A stretch of DNA of 64,000 nucleotides from Devosia sp. (GCF_014860165.1 NZ_JACZKG010000015.1:62001-126000); one strand, 5' to 3'; numbered from the stretch's first letter, positions 28,930-37,513 are shown. Notes: generated by a model from the letters alone, not told the origin. A program made the numbers and translations.

Positions 28930-30819
28930 CTACTTCTTGCCCTTGATGTCGATCTCGGGCTTGGCCACCGCCGTTCCGCCAGTCACCGCGCCGGCCAGCC
29001 CGTCCAGCGTGCCGCCGCTCAAGCCCAGTTCGCTCATCAGGGCATCGATCAGCGGCGCCTGGCTGCGATAGCGCAAAGCCGCCGCTACCGCCTGGTCGGC
29101 CAATCCGCCACCATTGGCCGCCACGCCCTCGCCGCCGCCAGTCTGGCTGGAGCCGTTCAGCCCATCGACATGCAGGATCTTGATCCCGTCGATATTCTGC
29201 ATCGGCTTGACGCTTTCGGCGATGATCTGCGGCAGCGCCTCGATCAGCCGCATCCGCACCTGCATGGCGATCTGCTCGGCATTGAGCGTATTGCTCGCCT
29301 CGTTCACCGACCGCTTGCCTTCCGCCTCTACCTTGTAAACCGCGGCCAGTGCCTCGGCCCGCAGCTTCTCGGAATCCGCCGAACCCTTCGCCGCCACGCG
29401 TGCCTTGTCGGCGTCTGCCGTTGCCCCGATACGCACCGCCTCGGCCCTGTCGACCGCGGCGGTCTTTTCGGCCTCGGCAGCGACGGTGATCGAGATCGCC
29501 GCCTGCTCGGCCGCCTTGCGCGCCTCGATCAGCTGGATGGCCTTCTCGCGCTCGGCCACCGCCGTCTGCCTGGACGTCGTCACCTCTTCCGCTGCCTTGG
29601 CCGCGACGGCGCGGGCCTCGTCTGCGGCCGCATCGGCCACCGACTTTTCCTTGCTCTTGACGGCGATGGCGATGTCGCGCGCCTGTTCGGCCAGCGCGAT
29701 CTGTTTGGCCTTGTCCACCGCTGCTGCTTCCACTGCCAGCGCCGTGGCGATTTCGCGCTCCTGCACGATCTGGCTCGAGGCGATATCGGCCTGCCGCACC
29801 TGCTGCGCCGCCAGGATGCGCGCCTCTTCGGCTTCACGTTCCCGCTCGGACTGCTGCTGCTTGATCAGCGCCGACTGCTCGGCCATGCGCGTCTGGATCT
29901 CGCGCTCCTGCTCCAGGCGCGCAAACTCCTTGTCGCGGGCGATCTGGTATTTCTGCGCCTCCGCCTCGAAATTCTTGCGCTCGATCAGCACCTGCGTTTC
30001 TTGCTCGATATCATTGCGCGTCTTGCGCCGCTCCTCGATCGCCTGCGTCAGCTTGGTGAGACCTTCTGCGTCGAACGCATTGTCCGGGTTGAAGAATTCG
30101 CGGTTGGTCTGGTCCAGCCCGGTCAGCGACACCGATTCCAGTTCCAGCCCGTTCTTCAGGATGTCTTCCGACACGGCCGCTTGCACCTTCTGCACGAAGT
30201 TGACGCGCTGTTCGTGCAGCTCCTCCATCGCCATTTCGGCCGCCACCGCGCGCAAGGCATCGACGAACTTGCCCTCCACCAGTTCCTTGAGCGCTCCTGG
30301 CTCCATGGTCCGCCGGCCCAGGGTCTGGGCCGCATTGGCGATGGATTCGATCACCGGCTGCACCCGCACATAGAATTCGGCTTGCACATCCACACGCATC
30401 CGATCCTTGGTGATCAGCGCCTGGTCCGCCGCCCGGCGCACTTCCAGCCGTAGCGTGTTCATGTTGACCGGGATCTGCTCATGCAGCACCGGAAACACCA
30501 GCGCGCCGCCGTTCATGATCACCTTCTGCCCGCCAAAGCCGGTGCGCACGAAGCTGACCTCCTTGGACGAGCGCTGGTAGAGGCGCGAAAACACCATGCC
30601 GATGGCGAACAGCGCCACCAGGATCACGGCAAGCATGATCAGGATATCATAGAGGGACTGGGACACGGGGCTGAACTCCTCGATCGGGGTTGGCGGCGCT
30701 GCTTCGATGGTGGTGGTCGTGGTCGGCAATTCAACAGGCGGGTCGGCAGGCGTTGGTGGTGTCGACCCCGGCCCTGGGCCGGTCTCCACCGCTGGTGGCA
30801 TTCTGGTTTTCGACGGCAT
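28930..30819 (-). CDS. Flotillin family membrane scaffold (YqiK type)
   Basis: 629 residues. A Pro/Thr-rich N-terminus is followed by one membrane helix at about residues 48 to 68 and an SPFH domain to about 250 (ALVFPVLHEQIPVNMNTLRLEVR is typical). A long Ala/Glu/Gln coiled coil spans about 255 to 500, and a Gly-rich tail ends the protein. Flotillins organise membrane microdomains. The start overlaps the YqiJ stop (TGATG), and the pair is conserved in proteobacteria. Confidence 0.9.
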   Translation of the reverse strand: MPSKTRMPPAVETGPGPGSTPPTPADPPVELPTTTTTIEAAPPTPIEEFSPVSQSLYDILIMLAVILVALFAIGMVFSRLYQRSSKEVSFVRTGFGGQKVIMNGGALVFPVLHEQIPVNMNTLRLEVRRAADQALITKDRMRVDVQAEFYVRVQPVIESIANAAQTLGRRTMEPGALKELVEGKFVDALRAVAAEMAMEELHEQRVNFVQKVQAAVSEDILKNGLELESVSLTGLDQTNREFFNPDNAFDAEGLTKLTQAIEERRKTRNDIEQETQVLIERKNFEAEAQKYQIARDKEFARLEQEREIQTRMAEQSALIKQQQSEREREAEEARILAAQQVRQADIASSQIVQEREIATALAVEAAAVDKAKQIALAEQARDIAIAVKSKEKSVADAAADEARAVAAKAAEEVTTSRQTAVAEREKAIQLIEARKAAEQAAISITVAAEAEKTAAVDRAEAVRIGATADADKARVAAKGSADSEKLRAEALAAVYKVEAEGKRSVNEASNTLNAEQIAMQVRMRLIEALPQIIAESVKPMQNIDGIKILHVDGLNGSSQTGGGEGVAANGGGLADQAVAAALRYRSQAPLIDALMSELGLSGGTLDGLAGAVTGGTAVAKPEIDIKGKK

Positions 30820-31457
30820 CAGCCAGCCGGCTTGAGCTTGCTGATGGCCCGATAAACCGAGCCTTCCTGGCGTATGATAACCACCTCGGACCCCTCTGGC
30901 ATGACAGTCTCACCCTCATCGGGCTCGACCAGCAGGTAATGCGTCTTGCCATGGATGTCGGTCAGCTTGGCCTCCGCCGGGCTGCCAGGGCCGGCCACCC
31001 CGCGAAACACGGTCGCCACCCGGCCCACAAAGGCCTTGGTGCTGACCGCGTCGCTCTCCTCCCTGGGCATGATGCGCGCAATCGCCAGCCCCGCATACCG
31101 CGTCACGAACGCGGCACCAATGGCCGCCGGCACGCTGGCGAACCACGGATCGAGCGCAAAGCCCAGGGTCCGCCGCAGCGCCTCCTGCAGGGCAAAGCCG
31201 CAAAGGCCGAAACTGGCCGCAATGAGAATGATGACCACAAGCGCCGGCAACCGGCCAAAGCTCAGCCAGCTCAGCGTCTGGCTCAACGGCCCCACCTCCA
31301 TGTCGGGAACGTCGGTGTCGAGATCGGGCAGGGCGCTGTCGACAATCGCCGAGGGCTGCGCGCCAAACAGCAGTCCGGCCAGCTCGATCGCGGCAATGGC
31401 CAGCGTCAGCCCGATGGCGACGGCGAATGGCGCGGTCTCGCTGGCAAACACGTCCAT
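30819..31457 (-). CDS. YqiJ/DUF1449 family membrane protein with OB-fold domain
   Basis: 212 residues. Three or four hydrophobic segments in the first 130 residues (LTLAIAAIELAGLLFG, LPALVVIILIAASFGLCGF) are followed by an NfeD-like OB-fold domain (FVGRVATVFRGVAGPGSPAEA and VEPDEGETVMPEGSEVV). It precedes flotillin with a 1-base overlap; NfeD-like and flotillin proteins are frequent operon partners. Confidence 0.85.
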   Translation of the reverse strand: MDVFASETAPFAVAIGLTLAIAAIELAGLLFGAQPSAIVDSALPDLDTDVPDMEVGPLSQTLSWLSFGRLPALVVIILIAASFGLCGFALQEALRRTLGFALDPWFASVPAAIGAAFVTRYAGLAIARIMPREESDAVSTKAFVGRVATVFRGVAGPGSPAEAKLTDIHGKTHYLLVEPDEGETVMPEGSEVVIIRQEGSVYRAISKLKPAG

Positions 31458-31661
31458 CGGCTAGCCTCCCGCCGGTCGATAGGGCCCGGTTGTCCGACAC
31501 TTCGGACTGTCGGGCGCAATATCAAGACTCGGGCCGCCCCGGTCAAGCCAAGCGGCCTGACCGCCATCTGCGCTGGCCCATCTAGGCCATGCATTCCTGG
31601 ACCATCCGATGGGCTGCCCGGGCACTTCACCTTTCCCCGCGGTCGTCATATCGATGGCTCG

Positions 31662-31719
31662 CGCGGGGACGGCCTTGCGACCTTCCACTCATTCGGCCGG
31701 GACGACCCGCCAAAAGGAG
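31662..31719 (+). promoter_or_regulatory. Probable guanidine-II (mini-ykkC) riboswitch
   Basis: Two short hairpins carry the diagnostic ACGR tetraloops. P1 has stem CGCGGGG/CCTTGCG (31662-31679, two G-U pairs) with loop ACGG at 31669-31672. P2 has stem CGGG/CCCG (31698-31709) with loop ACGA at 31702-31705. An 18-base linker joins them and the AGGAG ribosome site (31715-31719) follows P2 directly. This layout and the downstream SugE/Gdx-type exporter match the mini-ykkC class, which senses guanidine and controls translation. Assigned by eye, not by covariance model. Confidence 0.75.
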
Positions 31720-31726
31720 AAATCCC

Positions 31727-32041
31727 ATGGCCTGGGTCTATCTCGTCATCGCCGGCTTCTTTGAAATGGGCTGGGCGATCGGCCTCAAATATACCGATGG
31801 CTTCACCCGCCTGGTGCCCACCGCGCTCACCGTGGCCGCCATGATCATCAGCGTTGTTCTGCTTGGCCTGGCACTGCGCGACCTGCCTGTCGGCACCGGC
31901 TACGCCGTCTGGACCGGCGTCGGCACTGTTGGGACGGCCCTCCTGGGCATGTACCTGTTCGGCGATCCGGCCACGGCCGCGCGCCTGGCCTGCATCGGCC
32001 TCATCGTCGCCGGCATCATCGGCCTCAAGGTGCTGAGCTAA
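31727..32041 (+). CDS. SMR-family guanidinium exporter (SugE/Gdx type)
   Basis: 104 residues with four membrane helices, from the ATG at 31727, eight bases after the start of an AGGAG site. The conserved membrane glutamate is Glu13 ([10 protein letters not shown]), and [10 protein letters not shown] plus [20 protein letters not shown] match the Gdx/SugE branch rather than EmrE. Gdx dimers exchange guanidinium for protons. The guanidine-II riboswitch in the leader supports the assignment. A longer upstream frame is non-coding. Confidence 0.9.
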   Translation: MAWVYLVIAGFFEMGWAIGLKYTDGFTRLVPTALTVAAMIISVVLLGLALRDLPVGTGYAVWTGVGTVGTALLGMYLFGDPATAARLACIGLIVAGIIGLKVLS

Positions 32042-32059
32042 CCGCTCCGATAGCGCAGT

Positions 32060-32133
32060 GAATCCAGGCCCTTGGCACCGGTTGCGGAATCATCCCGCCA
32101 TCGCCTTGAATCACTGCGCGAAGCCTTTGAATC
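32060..32133. promoter_or_regulatory. Cluster of four GANTC sites
   Basis: GAATC occurs at 32060, 32087, 32108 and 32129, within 74 bases. GANTC is the CcrM methylation target in alphaproteobacteria, and clustered sites in promoters are linked to cell-cycle control. It lies in the 251-base gap upstream of the membrane protein at 32293. Confidence 0.4.
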
Positions 32134-32292
32134 AATTTCTCATCCCTCAGCCCCTGTTGCAAAAAAGCTGACGTTCCCCGCGAACGTGTCGCGCTCCCAA
32201 ATTTGTTAATGGTCAATTCGGCGAACCTTGTTAGATTCCGCGCATAGATTGCCGATCTAGCGTCGCCGGCCCCATATATCGGAGAGCAAATA

Positions 32293-32919
32293 GTGCCCTT
32301 GCGCTGGCAGGAAGTGGCTGTGCCACTGTTCGTTATCGTTTCGCTGATCGTGCTGAAATACGTTCCCTTCACTGCTGGCCTCCCACTCGCCCGCGCCGCC
32401 GGCGTTGTCGCCTTCGGCTATGCCGCGTTCCTCGCTTTGCGCCTGGTTCAGGGCGAGGAGGCCGTCAGCGTCGATGGCTGGGCGGAATTGCGGCCCTCCA
32501 TGGTCGAATACTTCGCCTGCTATGGCGCTGCGGCGCTCGCCGTGGTGCTGATGAGCGCCATCATCGTCATCGGTGGCACCAAGCATGTGGAACCAACGCA
32601 GATGATCGCCACCTTCATCGCGTCGGTGATGCTCGGGGCAGGGGCCGTCGCCATTGGCCTGGGCGGTCTGTTCACGCGCGTGCGCTGGAACAATACCCTG
32701 CTCGAACATCGCAGCGCGCTCGGTCGTGAAACCAGGATCGCCTGGTCCGACGTTCGCTCGGTGCGTCCCAACTGGCGCGGCGTCACCATTGCCACCCACG
32801 ATGCCCAGCGCGTCACCTTCTCGCAGTTCCATTCGGGCGCTGCCCAGCTGGCACTCCACGCGACCAACCGCGCCCGCCGCAACGCTGAAACCTCGACCAA
32901 GGCTTTCGCTACGCTCTAG
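32293..32919 (+). CDS. Unknown four-helix membrane protein with PH-like tail
   Basis: 208 residues, not recognised. It starts at a GTG (MPLRWQEVAVPLF) preceded by GGAGAG about 8 bases upstream. Four hydrophobic segments occupy about residues 8 to 130. The soluble tail has a beta-rich pattern (NNTLLEHRSALGRETRIAWSD, then VRPNWRGVTIATHD) reminiscent of bacterial PH-like domains; this is inference. A GANTC cluster lies upstream and a strong terminator downstream, so it is a single-gene unit. Confidence 0.7.
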   Translation: MPLRWQEVAVPLFVIVSLIVLKYVPFTAGLPLARAAGVVAFGYAAFLALRLVQGEEAVSVDGWAELRPSMVEYFACYGAAALAVVLMSAIIVIGGTKHVEPTQMIATFIASVMLGAGAVAIGLGGLFTRVRWNNTLLEHRSALGRETRIAWSDVRSVRPNWRGVTIATHDAQRVTFSQFHSGAAQLALHATNRARRNAETSTKAFATL

Positions 32920-32950
32920 CGACGCCGATCCGGGGATACCCCCAAAAGCA

Positions 32951-32992
32951 AAGCGGTGCCCGGGGATAGCTTCCCGGGCACCGCTTTTTTTT
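32951..32992 (+). terminator. Strong rho-independent terminator
   Basis: Perfect 14-bp stem: AAGCGGTGCCCGGG (32951-32964) with CCCGGGCACCGCTT (32973-32986), an 8-base GATAGCTT loop and an uninterrupted run of T to 32992. It terminates the plus-strand gene at 32919. Confidence 0.9.
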
Positions 32993-33041
32993 GGATTGCC
33001 GGCTCGGCCGTCGGACGACCTTGAGCCTTGGCCTCAGCCCG

Positions 33042-33536
33042 TCACTCGGCCGGCGCGTGGTTCTGGAAGATCGGGGCCGCCTGAACGGGCCGCACGCTGA
33101 CAGCCGGCTGCACGGTGGCGGCATGTTCGACGCGCCAGACGCGGTGCACGTAATAGGCCTGGACCAGCAGCAGTCCGAGCTCGCAGACCCAGAGCACACC
33201 GATCAGGCCCGGCACGCCATTCATGATGGCGTTGAGCATGGCGATCGAAAAGAATGTCCGCACCGCCACGTCGGTCAGCCCGTTGGCCCAGCTGGGATTG
33301 ATCAGCCGCAGCACGGCCCAGATCGAGAGCAGCGACCCCAGGAAGTTGATGAACATCATGGCCAGCGGCGACAGGTCGCCGACCTGCCCGCCAAGCCCGA
33401 CCGCGCCATTCAGCGTGTCGAGCACCATCAGGTAAACCCCTGCAACGCCAGGCAAAGCCAGCGGCAGGCAGGTGACAAGATCGTAGACCGCGCTGGTCTT
33501 GACCGCACGCGAGAGCTGGAGGTTGAGATCGGCCAT
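33042..33536 (-). CDS. Unknown membrane protein (about 164 aa)
   Basis: 164 residues from the ATG at 33536, placed eight bases after a GAGGGG site; a TTG two codons earlier is worse. Four hydrophobic segments run from about residue 18 to 135 (LPLALPGVAGVYLMVL, MFINFLGSLLSIWAVL, AMLNAIMNGVPGLIGVLWV). I do not recognise the family. It is divergent from the molybdopterin oxidoreductase, with a long palindrome in the shared upstream region. Confidence 0.75.
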   Translation of the reverse strand: MADLNLQLSRAVKTSAVYDLVTCLPLALPGVAGVYLMVLDTLNGAVGLGGQVGDLSPLAMMFINFLGSLLSIWAVLRLINPSWANGLTDVAVRTFFSIAMLNAIMNGVPGLIGVLWVCELGLLLVQAYYVHRVWRVEHAATVQPAVSVRPVQAAPIFQNHAPAE

Positions 33537-33601
33537 CGACAAGTCCCCTCAAAGCAATGACGAAGGCAGTGTACATCTTTACGCTTAATTTACCATAACG
33601 A

Positions 33602-33622
33602 GATCTTAACGTCGTTAAGATC
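33602..33622. promoter_or_regulatory. 21-bp perfect palindrome between divergent genes
   Basis: Arm GATCTTAACG, one central T and its exact complement. It is flanked by an A/T-rich stretch (TTAATTTACCATAACG, 33585-33600), unusual in this GC-rich region. It lies 66 bases upstream of the minus-strand membrane protein and 100 bases upstream of the molybdopterin oxidoreductase. It contains TTAAC and GTTAA half-sites. The binding protein is unknown. Confidence 0.5.
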
Positions 33623-33721
33623 GGGCGGCGGCGGAACCAAATGGCGCGCATTCATGCCGCTAATGGCGACCATCACCCCAATTCAATTGAGCCCCGGCAA
33701 TGGCTCCGATACCGTGCTTCC

Positions 33722-35824
33722 ATGAACCAGCCCGTCGTCCTCCGCACCGTCCGTTCGGTCTGCCCGCATGATTGTCCCTCGGCATGCGCGCTGGACGTGG
33801 AGATCATCGACAGCAGCACCATCGGCCGCGTCCGCGGCGCCAAGGATGATCCCTATACGGCCGGCGTGATCTGCGAGAAGGTCGCCCGCTATGCCGAGCG
33901 CGTCCACCATCCCGAGCGCCTGCTGCATCCGCTCCGCCGCACCGGCCCCAAGGGCAGCGGCCAGTTCACCCGGATCTCTTGGGAGGAAGCCGTCGACGAA
34001 ATAGCGGCCCGCTTCAGCGCAATCGAAGCCGAACACGGCGCCGAGGCCATCTGGCCCTACTACTATGCCGGCACCATGGGCCATGTGCACCGCGACGGCA
34101 TCGACCGCCTGCGCGCTGCCAAGGGCTATTCCCGCCAATACGACACCATCTGCACCGGCACATCCTGGCCCGGCTACATCGCCGGCACCGGCATGCTGGG
34201 CGGGGTCAATTCCGAGCAGATGGCCGAGAGCGACTGCGTCGTCATCTGGGGCACCAATGCCGTGCATACCCAGGTCAATGTCATGACCCATGCCATGCGC
34301 GCCAGAAAGGAGCGAGGGGCCAAGGTCGTTGTCATCGATATCTACCAGACCGCCACCATGGCGCAGGCTGATCTGGGCCTCGTCCTCCGCCCCGGCACCG
34401 ATGGCGCGCTCGCGGTCGCGGTCATGCATGTGCTGCTGCGCGATAATCTCGCCGACCGCGCCTATATGGCCAAGTACACGGATTTCGGCCCCGACTTCGA
34501 AGCGCACCTCGCGAGCAAGACGCCCGAATGGGCGGCCGACATCACCGGCCTGACCGTCGCCGAGATCGAGGCCTTCGCTCATCTCGTCGGCACCACGCCG
34601 CGCAGCTATTTCCGCCTCGGCTACGGCTTCACCCGCCAGCGCAACGGCGCTACGGCCATGCATGCGGCGCTCTGCATTCCGGCCATGACCGGCGCCTGGC
34701 AGCATCGCGGCGGCGGCGCATTGCATTCCAATTCCGGTACCTGGAAGCTCGACAAATCGGCCATAACAGGCGCCGCCCTGCAGAAGGGCGAGCCGCGCTG
34801 GCTGGACATGTCCGAGATTGGCCCGATCCTCACCGGCGACAGCAAGGCCCTCAAGGGCGGCGGCCCGGTCAAGGCGATGATCGTGCAGAACACCAACCCG
34901 GCCTCGGTCGCCCCCGACCAGACGCTCACGCATCGCGGCTTCATGCGCGAGGACCTGTTCCTCGTCGTCCACGAGCAGTTCATGACCGAAACAGCCGAAT
35001 TGGCCGATATCGTGCTGCCGGCCACCATGTTCCTCGAACACAATGACTACTACACCCGCGGAGGCCACACGCGTGTGCTGTATGGCCCCGCTGTCATCGA
35101 GCGCCCTGGCGAAACCTGGTCCAACCACGAAGTCATCAACGCCCTGGCTTTGCGCCTCGGCCTGGATGACGACACCTTCAAGACCGTCGACCGCGACGTC
35201 GTCGCCGAAACCTTCCGCCGCTCCGGCTATCCATCACTGGATGAGGTCGAAAAATCAGGCTTCGTCGATCGCGAGCGCCCGGACGCCGTCGCGCGCTTCG
35301 CCGACGGCTTCGCCTGGCCCGACAAGCGCTTCCGCTTCGCGCCCGACTGGCAGGCTGTTGCCGACAAGAAGGGCTACCTCTGGACCTGTGATCCCCTGGA
35401 CATGCCGCGCTTCGCCGATCACTGGGCCATCACCGAAGCGACCGATGCCACCCATCCCTTCCGCCTCGCCACCAGCCCGGCCCGTGCCTTCCTGAACTCG
35501 ACGTTCAACGAAACCCCCGGCAGCCAGAAGCGCGAGGGAATCCCTTCCGTCTTTATCCACCCCGAGGATGCGACCCGCCTCGGCATCGAGGACGGGCAGT
35601 TCGTCACCGTCGGAAATATCAGGGGCAGTGTCGACCTCACCGCCCGCATCCGCACCGGCCTGCCCATGGGCGTGCTCATCGCCGAGGGCCTGCACCAGAA
35701 CAAGGCTCACCGCCGCGGCAAGGGCATCAACACCCTCACCAACGCGACACCAGCTCCCCCCTTCGGCGGCGCGGCATTCCACGATGCAGCGGTATGGATC
35801 AGGCGGGCGGATATTCAGCAGTAA
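33722..35824 (+). CDS. Molybdopterin (bis-MGD) oxidoreductase, orphan
   Basis: 700 residues from the ATG at 33722. The N-terminal [4Fe-4S] motif is SVCPHDCPSACALDVEI with the fourth cysteine in VICEKV at about 57. Domain order follows the FdhF/Nar-type family: Fe-S, Mo-pterin domains, and a C-terminal barrel (GIEDGQFVTVGNIRGSVDLTARI). No electron-transfer or membrane-anchor subunit is adjacent, and no Tat signal is visible, so it is probably cytoplasmic. The substrate is unknown; the adjacent TSUP permease is on the other strand. Confidence 0.85.
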   Translation: MNQPVVLRTVRSVCPHDCPSACALDVEIIDSSTIGRVRGAKDDPYTAGVICEKVARYAERVHHPERLLHPLRRTGPKGSGQFTRISWEEAVDEIAARFSAIEAEHGAEAIWPYYYAGTMGHVHRDGIDRLRAAKGYSRQYDTICTGTSWPGYIAGTGMLGGVNSEQMAESDCVVIWGTNAVHTQVNVMTHAMRARKERGAKVVVIDIYQTATMAQADLGLVLRPGTDGALAVAVMHVLLRDNLADRAYMAKYTDFGPDFEAHLASKTPEWAADITGLTVAEIEAFAHLVGTTPRSYFRLGYGFTRQRNGATAMHAALCIPAMTGAWQHRGGGALHSNSGTWKLDKSAITGAALQKGEPRWLDMSEIGPILTGDSKALKGGGPVKAMIVQNTNPASVAPDQTLTHRGFMREDLFLVVHEQFMTETAELADIVLPATMFLEHNDYYTRGGHTRVLYGPAVIERPGETWSNHEVINALALRLGLDDDTFKTVDRDVVAETFRRSGYPSLDEVEKSGFVDRERPDAVARFADGFAWPDKRFRFAPDWQAVADKKGYLWTCDPLDMPRFADHWAITEATDATHPFRLATSPARAFLNSTFNETPGSQKREGIPSVFIHPEDATRLGIEDGQFVTVGNIRGSVDLTARIRTGLPMGVLIAEGLHQNKAHRRGKGINTLTNATPAPPFGGAAFHDAAVWIRRADIQQ

Positions 35825-35865
35825 CGCACATGGTGGCACCACCCACCGTGCGACTTTGGGGCGCG

Positions 35866-36636
35866 CTAGGCGACATACGCCCCCCAGAAGAAATACCCCG
35901 TCATCACCACCCCATAGACGATCACCGCCATTCGGATCCAATGCGTGGGTATCCGATGCGCATTCCTGGCCGCCACATAGCCGCCGATCACTACCCCCAC
36001 GAGCGCAATCGAGCCGTGGTACCAGTCGATCGACCCGCTTAGCGCGAACCGCGCCACAGCCACCAGTGCCACGATGCTCGACACGTAGAGCTTGAGCCCG
36101 TTCATGGCATGAATGTCGCTCATGCCAGCCGTGGCCAGGAAGGCCAGCAGCAAGATGCCCAGCCCGGCATTGAAGAATCCGCCATAAACGCAGACCCCGG
36201 CGAGGAACGCCATCAGCAGCACGCTCCCCGCCAGCTTCATGCCGCGACCGCCGCCGCTGCGTGCGGCCACGAAGCCGTTGAGCCTGTTGCCAAAGATGAA
36301 CAGCAGCACGGCGAAGGCCATCAGCCACGGCACCACCAGCGAGAACAGCTCGTCGCTCACCACCAGCAGCAATTCGGCACCCACATAGCCGAAAACCGCC
36401 GACACGATGCCGTAAAGGACCAGTCGGTCCTTGTACTTGGCCATGGCATGCCAATAGCCGAAGGCACCGCTGACATAGCCGGGCAGGGCAGCATAGGTGT
36501 TGGACGCATTGGCGAGCACCGGCGGCACGCCTACGAACAGCAGCGCCGGAAACACGATGAACGAGCCCCCACCGGCCAGTGAATTGACCGCCCCGCCCAA
36601 CAGGCCGGCAATCAGTAGGAACAGCGTCTCGATCAT
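35866..36636 (-). CDS. TSUP-family permease (TauE/SafE)
   Basis: 256 residues from the ATG at 36636; the longer frame reads into an intergenic repeat. Seven to eight hydrophobic segments; LLGGAVNSLAGGGSFIVFPALL at the start and GVCVYGGFFNAGLGILLLAFL in the second half are the family motifs. Members export or import sulfite, sulfonates or related organo-anions; substrate unknown. Confidence 0.88.
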   Translation of the reverse strand: MIETLFLLIAGLLGGAVNSLAGGGSFIVFPALLFVGVPPVLANASNTYAALPGYVSGAFGYWHAMAKYKDRLVLYGIVSAVFGYVGAELLLVVSDELFSLVVPWLMAFAVLLFIFGNRLNGFVAARSGGGRGMKLAGSVLLMAFLAGVCVYGGFFNAGLGILLLAFLATAGMSDIHAMNGLKLYVSSIVALVAVARFALSGSIDWYHGSIALVGVVIGGYVAARNAHRIPTHWIRMAVIVYGVVMTGYFFWGAYVA

Positions 36637-36652
36637 GGTCTCAGAACCTCGG

Positions 36653-36690
36653 CTCCCCTCCCCATTGAGGGGAGGAGTGGGGGTGGGGGT
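36653..36690. repeat. Intergenic CCTCCCC/GGGGAGG repeat
   Basis: CCTCCCC (36657-36663) and GGGGAGG (36669-36675) form a 7-bp stem, followed by AGTGGGGGTGGGGG. This is a recurring small intergenic element in Hyphomicrobiales and related genomes, known from memory, in this window found once. Confidence 0.6.
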
Positions 36691-36785
36691 CGACAGCTTG
36701 CGCACATACGCCGCAAAGCGCCACCCGCCCAACGCAAATCGCTGATCACCCCATCACCCCGATTGATCGCATGCCCGCCATGTCG

Positions 36786-36814
36786 TTGACAAAACCGGCC
36801 CTCGCGCGCATATC
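36786..36814 (+). promoter_or_regulatory. Candidate promoter for the gene at 36976
   Basis: TTGACA (36786-36791), 17-base spacer, CATATC (36809-36814). A perfect -35 and good spacing, 160 bases before the start codon, leaving a fairly long leader. The rest of 36637-36975 has no gene. Confidence 0.45.
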
Positions 36815-36975
36815 CGGCTCAGGTCGCTGGCACCTGCCGCTCGCCGGAAGCAATTCCGATGGTGAAGTCCAGTCTCCGAGCAAGAAACGAACCACTGGTT
36901 CATCTCTGCAAGGCGCATCATGGCAACGCGAGCTCCCATGGATCAAGTCGCCTCATTGCAATGAGAGGACCTGTC

Positions 36976-37416
36976 ATGTCGTTTTCACTCGATACCCCTT
37001 CCGCCCAAACCCTCAAATCCGAAGCCAAGGCCCTGCGTACCGAGCGAGCCGCGCTGGGCGAAACCCTGTCGCATGGTGCCGCCCTCGAACAGGTCGCCCG
37101 TGCCCATGGCTATCGCGACTGGAACACCGCCCGCGCGGCCTTGCCCGAGCGTGTGGCCGTGCCTTTTCAGGTCGGCCAGCGCGTAAAGGGCCTCTACCTC
37201 GATCAGCCCTTCACCGGCATGCTGATCGGCGTGCAGCTGCTGAGCGACATGGCCCACTCCACGGTCACCGTGACCTTCGACACGCCCGTCAACGTCACGC
37301 CGAACCTGAGCTTCGCCGCCTACCGCCAGCGGGTCGTCTCGACCATCGACATCCACGGCTTCTCGTCGGCCCTGCGGGGCAATGGCAATCCGCAGATGAT
37401 CCTGCGGCGGGCATGA
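36976..37416 (+). CDS. Glyoxalase_8-like protein with unassigned C-terminal domain
   Basis: 146 residues from the ATG at 36976, preceded by GAGAGGA. The N-terminal half (LKSEAKALRTERAALGETLSHGAALEQVARAHGYRDWNTARA, read in two stretches) matches the short helical module often annotated as glyoxalase-superfamily. The C-terminal part (VGQRVKGLYLDQPFTGMLIG) is a small beta-rich domain I do not recognise. The module is common in proteobacteria and is of unknown function. It probably has its own promoter at 36786. Confidence 0.65.
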   Translation: MSFSLDTPSAQTLKSEAKALRTERAALGETLSHGAALEQVARAHGYRDWNTARAALPERVAVPFQVGQRVKGLYLDQPFTGMLIGVQLLSDMAHSTVTVTFDTPVNVTPNLSFAAYRQRVVSTIDIHGFSSALRGNGNPQMILRRA

Positions 37417-37430
37417 TGATCTCCAAAACG

Positions 37431-37459
37431 GGGCAGGGCGGCAACAAGCTGCCTTGCCC
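37431..37459 (+). terminator. Possible terminator hairpin
   Basis: GGGCAGGGCGGC (37431-37442) pairs with GCTGCCTTGCCC (37448-37459) around AACAA, with two G-U pairs. Only a short T-poor tail follows (TTCATCG), so termination is uncertain. Confidence 0.4.
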
Positions 37460-37513
37460 TTCATCGTCAAACGCCGATACATTGGCGCACCTCCACCCGC
37501 CGACGGAATCGCG

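Noticed and set aside
28927-30453. 508-codon plus-strand frame opposite flotillin
   Set aside because: His/Arg/Leu shadow of the flotillin coiled coil.
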